Assembly: GCA_023249205.1 (NCBI GenBank)
Contig: JAHFDC010000007.1
Coordinates: 1 to 11,321 of the forward strand
Length of the DNA: 11,321 bases
Origin: Candidatus Methylomirabilota bacterium
GTDB lineage: Bacteria; Methylomirabilota; Methylomirabilia; Methylomirabilales; JACPAU01
Direction: 5' to 3'
Part shown: positions 5,436 to 11,321 of the stretch, piece by piece
Layout: each line of letters opens with the position of its first letter
How positions within the stretch are numbered: position 1 is the first letter of the stretch
The notes under the pieces: model-generated
What the model was told of the DNA's origin: nothing
The model's database searches: none
What the model saw: only the letters and a program-made list of their open reading frames with translations
Translations under genes and position numbers: made by a program

Positions 5436-6255
5436 GGCTCTGATTCCTAGCGGGGTCCCAGAGGAGCGTGGGATTCGACAGATCCCCCTGGACTCGATCC
5501 GGTCATCGGGCTTTCAGCCCAGGAAAACCTTTGACGACGAAAAGTTAAAAGAGCTCGCGGCCTCAATCCGATCCCACGGGGTTCTCGCCCCGGTAATCCT
5601 TCGCCAAACACAAGACGGGTATGAACTCGTCGCGGGTGAGCGCCGCCACAGGGCGGCGAGACTGGCAGGAATCACAACGATCCCGGCCATCATCAAAGAG
5701 GTCAGCGACAGCGAGATGCTGGCGCTGGCCCTCATCGAGAACATCCAGCGCGAGGACCTCAATCCCATCGAAGAGGCGGAGGTGTACCGGAGGCTCACCG
5801 AGGAGTTCGGCCTCAGCCAAGAGGAGGTGGCCCGGCGGGTCGGCCGGGACCGTTCCTCTGTGGCGAATGCCCTCCGACTCCTCCGTTTGCCCACGAGGAT
5901 CCAGCAGGACCTGATGGCAGGTGTGCTCACGGCGGGGCATGCCCGGGCCCTCTTGGCCCTGGAGGAGGCCTCAGAGCAGCTCCGCCTGCGCGAGCAGATT
6001 GTCAAGCGGGGGCTCACGGTCCGGGCGGCCGAGAGTCTCGTTCGCCGCCTCAGACGCAGACCGGTCCCCGGGAGGCTCCCCCGGAGGCACCTCTCCCCCA
6101 ACCTGAGCGCCCTGGAGGATCGGTTGCGGCAGCGCCTGGCGACGAAGGTGGCGATCATCCCGGGGGGGGCGGGGGGCCGGATCGAGGTGCACTATTTCTC
6201 TGACGAGGACCTGACGCGCGTGGTGGAGGCCATCTCCGGCGAGCCGGTCGCGTAG
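5401..6255 (+). CDS. parB: Chromosome partitioning protein ParB (Spo0J), CTP-dependent clamp
   Basis: This 284-residue protein starts with a ParA-stimulating N-terminal segment (LGRGLEALIP, residues 7-16). It has the ParB/Srx CTPase fold with GERRHRAA at 79-86 and ENIQREDLNPIEEA at 113-126, then a helix-turn-helix at about 137-164 (GLSQEEVARRVGRDRSSVAN) that reads parS. A basic linker (LVRRLRRRPVPGRLPRR) leads to a C-terminal dimerisation domain. ParB loads at the two parS sites upstream, spreads as a CTP-bound sliding clamp and activates ParA. GGAGG lies six bases before the ATG, inside parA. All key motif residues are present. The sigma-factor gene starts about 54 bases after the stop. Confidence 0.97.
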   Translation: MAQRQALGRGLEALIPSGVPEERGIRQIPLDSIRSSGFQPRKTFDDEKLKELAASIRSHGVLAPVILRQTQDGYELVAGERRHRAARLAGITTIPAIIKEVSDSEMLALALIENIQREDLNPIEEAEVYRRLTEEFGLSQEEVARRVGRDRSSVANALRLLRLPTRIQQDLMAGVLTAGHARALLALEEASEQLRLREQIVKRGLTVRAAESLVRRLRRRPVPGRLPRRHLSPNLSALEDRLRQRLATKVAIIPGGAGGRIEVHYFSDEDLTRVVEAISGEPVA

Positions 6256-6309
6256 CGCCCCCGCACGGGCGGAGGAGGCGTGGGGGGCCAGGGAGAGGGG
6301 TCGGGCCCG

Positions 6310-6924
6310 ATGGCGCTCACGACCGGGGGGCACGCGGGGGACGCCGCGCTGGTGCAGCGCCTGAAGCGCGGGGACGAAGAGGCCTTCGCGGCGCTCCTGA
6401 AGCGGCACCAGGGAAAGGTATACCGCCTAGCGATGAACATCACGCGCAACGCACAGGATGCGGAGGAGGCCGCGCAGGATGTTTTTCTGGCCGTGTACCG
6501 GAAGATCGGCGACTTCGACGGGCGGGCAGCCTTCAGCACCTGGCTGTATCGGATCGCCACCAACGCCGCCCTGATGAAGCTCCGGGCGCGCCCGGCCGGA
6601 CAGCACCTTTCCATCGAGGACGCAGGGCCCGCCTTCGCCGCGGACGGCCATCACGCCCGGCCGGTGGCCGACTGGTCGGAGGTGCCGGAGGATCGGCTCC
6701 TCGCCGCCGAGCGCCGGCGGGTCGTGCAGGACGCGATCGCGGCCCTTCCGCCGGACTACAAGGCGGTGGTGGTCCTCCGGGACATCGAGGGCCTCTCGAA
6801 CCAGGAGGTGGCGGAGGTTCTCGGGGCTACGGTCCTGGCGGTCAAATCCCGGCTGCACCGGGCGCGCCTCGCCCTCCGGGAGCGGCTGGCGACCACCTTC
6901 GAGGCCGGGGGCCCGCAGGCATGA
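6310..6924 (+). CDS. ECF-family RNA polymerase sigma factor (RpoE-like)
   Basis: With the ATG at 6310 this is a 204-residue protein with two sigma domains. Region 2 (about residues 22-92) contains EEAAQDVFLAVYRKIGDFDG and STWLYRIATNAAL, which bind core polymerase and melt the -10. Region 4 (about 138-193) contains ALPPDYKAVVVLRDIEGLS and a helix-turn-helix ending AVKSRLHRARLALR, which reads the -35. No region 1.1 or 3 is present, as in ECF sigmas. The downstream gene overlaps its stop as ATGA and encodes a zinc-type anti-sigma, so the pair should be translationally coupled. A GTG at 6280 is an alternative start; GAGAGGGG nine bases before 6310 favours the ATG. No promoter of its own is obvious, so it may be read through from parAB. 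Target genes cannot be told from the sequence. Confidence 0.92.
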   Translation: MALTTGGHAGDAALVQRLKRGDEEAFAALLKRHQGKVYRLAMNITRNAQDAEEAAQDVFLAVYRKIGDFDGRAAFSTWLYRIATNAALMKLRARPAGQHLSIEDAGPAFAADGHHARPVADWSEVPEDRLLAAERRRVVQDAIAALPPDYKAVVVLRDIEGLSNQEVAEVLGATVLAVKSRLHRARLALRERLATTFEAGGPQA

Positions 6925-7166
6925 GAAGTTGCAAGGAGCTGGTTGACCTCCTGGCCGACTACCTCGAGGGGCAGCTTCCGCCCGAGGTGGCGAGCGACCT
7001 CGATCAGCACCTGGCCGACTGCCCCCCGTGCCTGAGCTTCCTCAAGACCTATCGCACCACGACCCGCCTCATCCGCGAGGTCGCCTGCGAGGATATTCCA
7101 CCGGAACTGGAGGATCGCCTGTTGCGGTTCTTCCACGAGCGCCTGAAGAGGGCGCCCGGCGCGTAG
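6921..7166 (+). CDS. Zinc-finger (zf-HC2) anti-sigma factor, soluble
   Basis: This 81-residue protein has Cys4 and the motif His30-xxx-Cys34-xx-Cys37 (HLADCPPC), the zinc-binding ZAS/zf-HC2 pattern that clamps ECF sigma factors. A charged helix follows (FLKTYRTTTRLIREV and LEDRLLRFFHERLKR). There is no membrane helix and no sensory domain, so the protein is probably cytoplasmic; it may sense redox or zinc through the Cys cluster, but that is inference. The start overlaps the sigma stop as ATGA. Small proteins of this kind are often listed simply as 'anti-sigma factor' or 'zf-HC2 domain protein'. Confidence 0.88.
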   Translation: MRSCKELVDLLADYLEGQLPPEVASDLDQHLADCPPCLSFLKTYRTTTRLIREVACEDIPPELEDRLLRFFHERLKRAPGA

Positions 7167-7173
7167 CGCGCCG
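7157..7173 (+). terminator. GC-rich hairpin across the anti-sigma stop codon
   Basis: CGGCGCG-TAG-CGCGCCG gives a perfect seven-base stem with the stop codon as its loop. There is no T run after it, so it is not a classical intrinsic terminator. It might stabilise the mRNA end or slow polymerase before the independently transcribed bactofilin gene. It could also be chance in such GC-rich DNA. Confidence 0.25.
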
Positions 7174-7310
7174 CCGAGGAATCCCAGGCGCTCGCCGGGC
7201 CCGCAGCCTCCGCTACGCGGTCCCTTCGCCTCCCCCGGACCCGTCGCCGATCCCTCATGACGACGGCCTCTCCTCCGGCAGGACCGCGCGGTGGCTCCGC
7301 CGATGCGCGT

Positions 7311-7339
7311 TTGACAGTTCAGGGCAACTGTGGTAGCGT
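7311..7339 (+). promoter_or_regulatory. Promoter for the bactofilin-mnmA unit
   Basis: A perfect TTGACA at 7311-7316, a 17-base spacer and TAGCGT at 7334-7339 lie 57 bases before the bactofilin ATG. The ACTGTGGTAGCGT core (7327-7339) is identical to that upstream of parA, and the -10-to-ATG distance is also the same. This makes it the best-supported promoter in the window. Confidence 0.75.
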
Positions 7340-7396
7340 AACGCGCGATTTTCACTAGAGTTACCTCGCCTACGCCGGAGGGATCGGACGCGGTCC

Positions 7397-7792
7397 ATGG
7401 GGAAGAACCGGGGGCCGGTGAGGCCAGCGGAAATCAAGGCGTTCCTCGGAGAGGGAACCGAGTTCAGGGGGGTTCTCTCCTTCCAGGGGACGGTCCGCAT
7501 TGACGGCCACGTCGAGGGCGAGGTGGTCGGGGACGACCTTCTCATCGTGGGGGAACCCGGACTCCTCAAGGCGGAGGTGGAGGTCGGGACCGTCGTGAAC
7601 AGCGGCCGCATCGTGGGGAATATCCGGGCCATGAAGCGGGTGGAGCTCCTGGCATCCAGCGTGGTGTCGGGGAACATCACGACCCCGTCGCTCATCATCG
7701 CCGAAGGTGCGGTCTTCAGCGGGACGTGTCTCATGGTCGAGCCCGAGGCGGGCGCCGCGCTGAAGTCGGAGGAGAGCGGGGCGGCCGAGTAA
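7397..7792 (+). CDS. Bactofilin family cytoskeletal protein
   Basis: This 131-residue protein carries the bactofilin (formerly DUF583) beta-helix core at about residues 15-115. It shows the repeating pattern of short strands with turn glycines, such as GVLSFQGTVRIDGHVEGEV, GLLKAEVEVGTVV, SGRIVGNI and SGNITTPSLIIAEGAVFSG. Flanking tails are short and polar, as in the family. Bactofilins polymerise without nucleotide and act as scaffolds for cell shape, wall-enzyme placement or, in myxobacteria, ParABS organisation. Having it about 1.1 kb from parB is suggestive, but a direct link is inference. It has its own promoter and is followed by mnmA after 12 bases. The ATG follows GGAGGG at a rather long distance (13 bases). 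Confidence 0.92.
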   Translation: MGKNRGPVRPAEIKAFLGEGTEFRGVLSFQGTVRIDGHVEGEVVGDDLLIVGEPGLLKAEVEVGTVVNSGRIVGNIRAMKRVELLASSVVSGNITTPSLIIAEGAVFSGTCLMVEPEAGAALKSEESGAAE

Positions 7793-7804
7793 GGAAAGGG
7801 GCGA

Positions 7805-8920
7805 ATGGCCGAGCGGGTCGTGGCGGCGATGAGCGGGGGCGTGGATTCGGCCGTCGCCGCCGCCCTGCTCAAAGAGGCGGGCTACGAGGTGGTGGGGGTG
7901 ACCCTCCGCCTCGCCCCCCGCGACGGGAGCGGTACCCTCACCCGCGGCTGCTGCACCGCGCGGGACGCGGACGACGCCCGCCTCACCGCCCGCCTCCTCG
8001 GCCTCCCCCACTTCGTGCTGAACCACGAGGCGACGTTCGACCGGACCGTCATCGCGCCCTTCACGGCCGCCTATCTCGCGGGACGCACGCCGAACCCGTG
8101 CTTCGCCTGTAACCAGCACGTGAAGTTCGGCTCGCTCCTCGCCGCCGCGCGGCGGCTGGGGGCCGCGAAGGTCGCCACCGGACACTACGCGCGCATCGGG
8201 CGCGATCCCGCCACCGGACGGGCCCTGCTCCGGCGCGCGACGGATCCGCAGAAGGACCAGTCGTACTTTCTCTGCGGGCTGGGACAGGCACAGCTGTCGC
8301 ACGCGCTCATGCCCGTGGGGGACCTCCACAAGGATGAGGTCCGGGCCCTGGCCGCCGCCCGCGGGCTGCCGGTGGCCGAGAAGGAGGAGAGCCAGGAAAT
8401 CTGTTTCGTCCCCGGGAGCGATTATCGGGCCTTCCTGAGGGAGCGGGCGCCGGAGGCTGCACGACCCGGTCCCATCCGCGACCGTGCGGGCCGCATCCTG
8501 GGCGAGCACAGCGGCATCGCCGCCTACACGGTCGGACAGCGCCGGGGCCTGGGCCTCGGGGGCGGGGCGGCCCGCTTCGTCGTGGCGCTCAACGCGGAGG
8601 AGAACGCGGTGATCGTGGGCGAGGCCGACGACCTCCTGGTGGATGCGGTGGAGGTGGGGGGGGCAACGTTCATCCCCTTCGAGGGGCTTCGGACCCCACG
8701 GCGTGCCCTGGTGGGAACTCGCCACCGCCAACCTCCCCGCCCCGCCGTCCTCCTGCCCGGGGAGCCAGGGACGGTGATTGTCCGGTTCGAGGAGTCCCTT
8801 CGGGCGGTGTCGCCGGGCCAGATTGCCGCCTTCTACGACGCGGAGGAGCCGGACCTGGTCGTGGGGGGCGGGATGGTCGCGCGCGCCTGGCTCACCCGCC
8901 CCCCGCGTGCGGAGGGTTGA
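7805..8920 (+). CDS. mnmA: tRNA-specific 2-thiouridylase MnmA
   Basis: This 371-residue protein has the PP-loop SGGVDS at residues 10-15 for ATP-driven uridine adenylation. The catalytic Cys99 lies in TPNPCFACNQHVKF and the second catalytic Cys200 in EESQEICFVPG. ATGHYAR (124-130) and KDQSYFLCGL (150-159) are further MnmA markers, and YTVGQRRGLGL starts the central tRNA-binding domain. MnmA makes the 2-thio group of the wobble uridine s2U34 in tRNAs for Lys, Glu and Gln. Both catalytic Cys residues are present, so it should be active. GGAAAGGGG just upstream supports the ATG at 7805. Its partners mnmE/mnmG, often found in origin clusters, are not in this window. Confidence 0.97.
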   Translation: MAERVVAAMSGGVDSAVAAALLKEAGYEVVGVTLRLAPRDGSGTLTRGCCTARDADDARLTARLLGLPHFVLNHEATFDRTVIAPFTAAYLAGRTPNPCFACNQHVKFGSLLAAARRLGAAKVATGHYARIGRDPATGRALLRRATDPQKDQSYFLCGLGQAQLSHALMPVGDLHKDEVRALAAARGLPVAEKEESQEICFVPGSDYRAFLRERAPEAARPGPIRDRAGRILGEHSGIAAYTVGQRRGLGLGGGAARFVVALNAEENAVIVGEADDLLVDAVEVGGATFIPFEGLRTPRRALVGTRHRQPPRPAVLLPGEPGTVIVRFEESLRAVSPGQIAAFYDAEEPDLVVGGGMVARAWLTRPPRAEG

Positions 8921-8925
8921 GGCTG

Positions 8926-10359
8926 ATGGGGGATACCCTGCGAAGGGCATGCTGGCGCATCCGGGTCCTCCGGGGGCTGCGGCTGGCGGTCCGCGGGCTC
9001 GCCTGCTGCCTCTTTCTCAGCCTCCCGCTCCTTCCGGCCCGCGGCCTCCTGCCCCTGTCGCCCCCCCTCCTCTTGGGAGGGCTGGCCACGCTTGGCCTCA
9101 TCGGTGGATTTGCCGTTGGCCTGCTCCGGCGGCTTGACGCCTTTGATTCCGCCCGTCTCTTGGACGCGCGCCTCCACCTGGAGGATCGCCTGGCCACCGG
9201 TGTCGAACTCTCCCGTCGCCAGGCCCGGAGCGCGGCGGAACTGCTCGCGCTGGCCGAAGCGGCGGCCAGTATTCCGGACGTCCGCCGGGCCCTTCCCCTC
9301 AGGCTGCCCGTCCGGGATCTCGCGTGGGCTGGCGCGGCCCTGAGCGGCGCACTCCTTCTGCTGGCCCTTCCGCCCGTTCTCTGGAACCGGTCGGCCCCGG
9401 TGGAGGCGACGGGAGTTCCGGCGGCCGGCGGCGAGGAGCCGGTCCCGGAGCGGAGGATCCCCCAGTCTCCCCGGGCAGAGCCGCCAGCCCTGGCGGAGGC
9501 TGCACGACCGCGCGACCGGGGGATGAGCCGGACCTTCGTCCCACCCACCCACGTCGGCGGCGAGGGCGCGGCCGAGTTCCGCGACACCCCCCTCTCCGGC
9601 CGGCGGCCCGACTTCGGCTCCTTCATCCGGGAAGGGGACGAGCGGCTCAAGCTCCTCGGAAAGTCGGACTCCATCCCCGACCTGAAGCAGGGCTTCACCC
9701 GCACGCCCTACCAGGTGGCCGTGGGCCGAATGCGCGAGATGCTCGGGGAGCGGTCCCTGAAGGATCTCTCCGCCGAGGAACTGCGGCGTCTCCTGTCGGA
9801 GATTGACCGGATGGGGAGGCGCGGCGGGAGCGGGCTGTACGCCGATGACTTCTCGGGCGACCCGGAGGGGGGGATGGGCGGCACCCGGGAGGAAGCCCTC
9901 CGGAATCTCGACCGGGCCCTCTCCCGCCTCCGCGAGCGGGAGGGTCGCGGGGGCCGGGACAGGGGAGATCGGGAAGGGGTCGGCCCTCTGCCTTCCCTGG
10001 GGGGAGAGGAGGGGCCGGAGGGTCTCGAGGGCTTTGGAATGGACTTCGAGGGGATGGGGGACGCCGGCTCCCTGCCCGGGACCAGCCCCTCCCCCGGCAC
10101 CCGCGGGCTCGCCACCCTGCGCCCGCGCGGCGAGGGTGTGGATACCGCGCTCCGGGGCCAGGTGCGGGACGGCTCGACCGAGTCCTACAACACCAATGTG
10201 GTGGGCCGCGGGGACCGGGGCGCCTCCCGCCTCCCCCACACCCAGGTGCTGACCCGCTACCGGCAGATGATGGAGGAGGCCCTCACCAAGGAAGCGATCC
10301 CCCCCGACTACCGGGAGCAGGTCAAGCGGTACTTTGACGCCCTGGAGGCCCAGCGCTAG
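8926..10359 (+). CDS. Uncharacterised membrane protein next to DUF58 gene
   Basis: I do not recognise this 477-residue protein with certainty. It has two predicted membrane helices near residues 20-38 and 47-67, then a helical segment RLLDARLHLEDRLATGVEL, and a third helix at about 132-152. This layout recalls large membrane proteins of the DUF4175 type that sit beside MoxR/DUF58 genes, but that is a resemblance only. Residues 155-240 are Pro/Arg/Glu-rich and probably disordered. Helical stretches (VGRMREMLGERSLKDLSAEE) alternate with Gly-rich low-complexity sequence (300-430). The C-terminus LTRYRQMMEEALTKEAIPPD...REQVKRYFDALE looks like a conserved helical module. The ATG at 8926 is 10 bases after GGAGG; a TTG at 8917 is possible. 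The DUF58 gene follows after 26 bases, so it is likely part of that cluster. Confidence 0.8.
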   Translation: MGDTLRRACWRIRVLRGLRLAVRGLACCLFLSLPLLPARGLLPLSPPLLLGGLATLGLIGGFAVGLLRRLDAFDSARLLDARLHLEDRLATGVELSRRQARSAAELLALAEAAASIPDVRRALPLRLPVRDLAWAGAALSGALLLLALPPVLWNRSAPVEATGVPAAGGEEPVPERRIPQSPRAEPPALAEAARPRDRGMSRTFVPPTHVGGEGAAEFRDTPLSGRRPDFGSFIREGDERLKLLGKSDSIPDLKQGFTRTPYQVAVGRMREMLGERSLKDLSAEELRRLLSEIDRMGRRGGSGLYADDFSGDPEGGMGGTREEALRNLDRALSRLREREGRGGRDRGDREGVGPLPSLGGEEGPEGLEGFGMDFEGMGDAGSLPGTSPSPGTRGLATLRPRGEGVDTALRGQVRDGSTESYNTNVVGRGDRGASRLPHTQVLTRYRQMMEEALTKEAIPPDYREQVKRYFDALEAQR

Positions 10360-10385
10360 GGACGCCCCTCGGCGCCGGGAGATGG

Positions 10386-11267
10386 GTGCCGCGTAGCATC
10401 TTCCACCCCGAGTTCCGCCGGAAACTGGAGATCCTGGACCTGGTCTCCCGCAAGCGCATGCGCGGGAGGGGGAAGGGGGAGCGGCGCGGGCCAAAGCGGG
10501 GGAGCGGGGTCGAGTTTCATGACTTCCGTCCCTACGCGGCCGGGGATGACCTGCGGTATCTGGACTGGAACATCTTCAGCCGGCTGGACCGGCTCATCCT
10601 GAAGCTCTTCATCGAGGAGGAGGATCTCTGCCTGCACCTCCTCCTGGACGCCAGCCGCTCGATGGCCTTCGGCGAGCCGTCGAAGCTCCTCTACGCGGCG
10701 CGGGCCGCCGCCGCCCTCGCCTTTGTTGCGCTCTCCGGCCACGAACGGGCCGCCCTGGGCATCCTGGGGGAGGGGCTCGCCGCCCTCTCCCGACCCCTGC
10801 GCGGCCGATCCCAGATCTTCACGGTCCTGAAGCAGCTCGAAGGGCTCACGCCGCGGGGGGGGACCAACCTGAACCTTGCTCTCACGGCCTACGCGCGCCA
10901 GGCGCGCTCGCCAGGACTGGCGATCCTCTTCACGGACCTGCTCGACGGGAGCGGCTTCGAGGCGGGGCTCACCGCGCTGCTCGGGCGCGGCTACGAGGCC
11001 GTTCTGATCCACCTCGTCACCCCGGGCGAACTTGACCCTGCGGTCACGGGAGACCTCCTCCTCACCGACGCGGAGACCGGGGAGCGGCGGGAGGTGGTCC
11101 TCACCCCCGAGACCCGGCGGCGCTACCTGGAGAACCTGCAGTCCCTGTGCGATCGCGCGGAGGACTTCTGCCGCCGCAGCGGGGCGGACTACCTCCGGAT
11201 CAGCACGGCACTGCCCTTTGAAGACTTCGTCCTCACCCACCTGACGCACGGGGGGGTGCTGGCATGA
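10386..11267 (+). CDS. DUF58 / von Willebrand A-like domain protein
   Basis: This 293-residue protein carries the DUF58 hallmark GVEFHDFRPYAAGDDLRYLD-WN at residues 41-62. It is followed by a VWA-like fold with a complete metal-ion-dependent adhesion site: DASRS at 88-92, Thr160 in GGTN and Asp184 in LFTDLLD. DUF58 proteins are usually encoded with MoxR AAA+ ATPases and BatA/BatB-type membrane proteins and are thought to act with them in protein-complex maturation or envelope stress tolerance; the reaction is unknown. No membrane helix is seen, so it is likely soluble. The GTG start at 10386 lies about five bases after GGGAG. The next gene overlaps its stop by ATGA. No MoxR gene is visible in this window. 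Confidence 0.92.
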   Translation: MPRSIFHPEFRRKLEILDLVSRKRMRGRGKGERRGPKRGSGVEFHDFRPYAAGDDLRYLDWNIFSRLDRLILKLFIEEEDLCLHLLLDASRSMAFGEPSKLLYAARAAAALAFVALSGHERAALGILGEGLAALSRPLRGRSQIFTVLKQLEGLTPRGGTNLNLALTAYARQARSPGLAILFTDLLDGSGFEAGLTALLGRGYEAVLIHLVTPGELDPAVTGDLLLTDAETGERREVVLTPETRRRYLENLQSLCDRAEDFCRRSGADYLRISTALPFEDFVLTHLTHGGVLA

Positions 11268-11321
11268 GCTTCGGCAACCCCCTGGCGCTCCTCTTCCTCC
11301 TGGGAGTGCCGCTCCTGGTCC
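11264..11321 (+). CDS. BatA-like membrane protein, first 19 codons only
   Basis: The ATG overlaps the DUF58 stop as ATGA and opens a frame reading MSFGNPLALLFLLGVPLLV to the window edge. This hydrophobic start is typical of BatA / aerotolerance-regulator N-terminal proteins that follow DUF58 genes. Only one helix is visible, so the family call rests on this short stretch and on context. Confidence 0.65.
   Translation, partial: MSFGNPLALLFLLGVPLLV

Noticed and set aside
6256-6271. CGCCC...GGGCG hairpin just after the parB stop
   Set aside because: The stem is short and lacks a T run; the sigma gene follows at once, so a terminator is not supported.
7370-8950. 526-codon open frame on the minus strand opposite bactofilin and mnmA
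   Set aside because: It is antisense to two well-identified genes; long antisense frames are expected in GC-rich DNA with strong third-position bias, and its translation shows no known motif.
8833-10494. 553-codon open frame on the minus strand opposite the uncharacterised gene
   Set aside because: Compositionally a shadow (Gly/Pro/Arg/Ala-rich). The plus strand has membrane helices, good RBS placement and operon spacing, so the plus-strand gene is preferred.

Overview
This window is a chromosome replication-origin and partitioning neighbourhood from a high-GC bacterium. The large periplasmic domain of YidC and the bactofilin suggest a Gram-negative-type (diderm) cell. The overall composition and the gene mix (origin cluster, parABS, bactofilin, and a DUF58/BatA-type cluster) would fit an uncultivated lineage such as Methylomirabilota/Rokubacteria or a deltaproteobacterium-like group. 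That placement is a guess from gene style, not a demonstrated match.

Layout, left to right. (1) 1-622, minus strand: the N-terminal part of dnaN (DNA polymerase III sliding clamp), cut by the window edge. (2) 623-1274: a gene-free region of about 650 bp that looks like oriC. It has a perfect head-to-head pair of consensus DnaA boxes at 1003-1022, several degenerate boxes, and an AT-rich stretch followed by DnaA-trio-like triplets at 676-713. No dnaA gene lies here. (3) 1275-3723, plus strand: rpmH, rnpA, yidD and yidC, tightly packed. rnpA has no ATG/GTG/TTG at a sensible position and probably starts at a CTG overlapping the rpmH stop. (4) 3793-6255: rsmG, two perfect parS sites exactly 70 bp apart, then parA and parB. 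(5) 6310-7166: an ECF sigma factor and a short soluble zinc-binding anti-sigma factor, overlapping by ATGA. (6) 7397-8920: a bactofilin with its own strong promoter, and mnmA (tRNA 2-thiouridylase). (7) 8926-11321: an unrecognised protein with three predicted membrane helices, a DUF58/von Willebrand-A-like protein with an intact MIDAS site, and the first codons of a BatA-like membrane protein.

Every gene reads away from the inferred origin (dnaN leftwards, everything else rightwards), so all are co-directional with replication. The left half supplies chromosome replication (DnaN), ribosome and tRNA maturation (bL34, RNase P protein, RsmG, MnmA), membrane-protein insertion (YidD/YidC) and origin segregation (ParA/ParB/parS). 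The right half adds a small sigma/anti-sigma switch, a cytoskeletal bactofilin and the start of a MoxR/DUF58/Bat-type cluster.

The main points for follow-up are the dnaA-less divergent origin with a possible DnaA-trio element, the non-canonical rnpA start, the identical 13-base promoter core shared by the parAB and bactofilin promoters, and the uncharacterised protein next to DUF58. I did not find strong evidence for a wholly new system.
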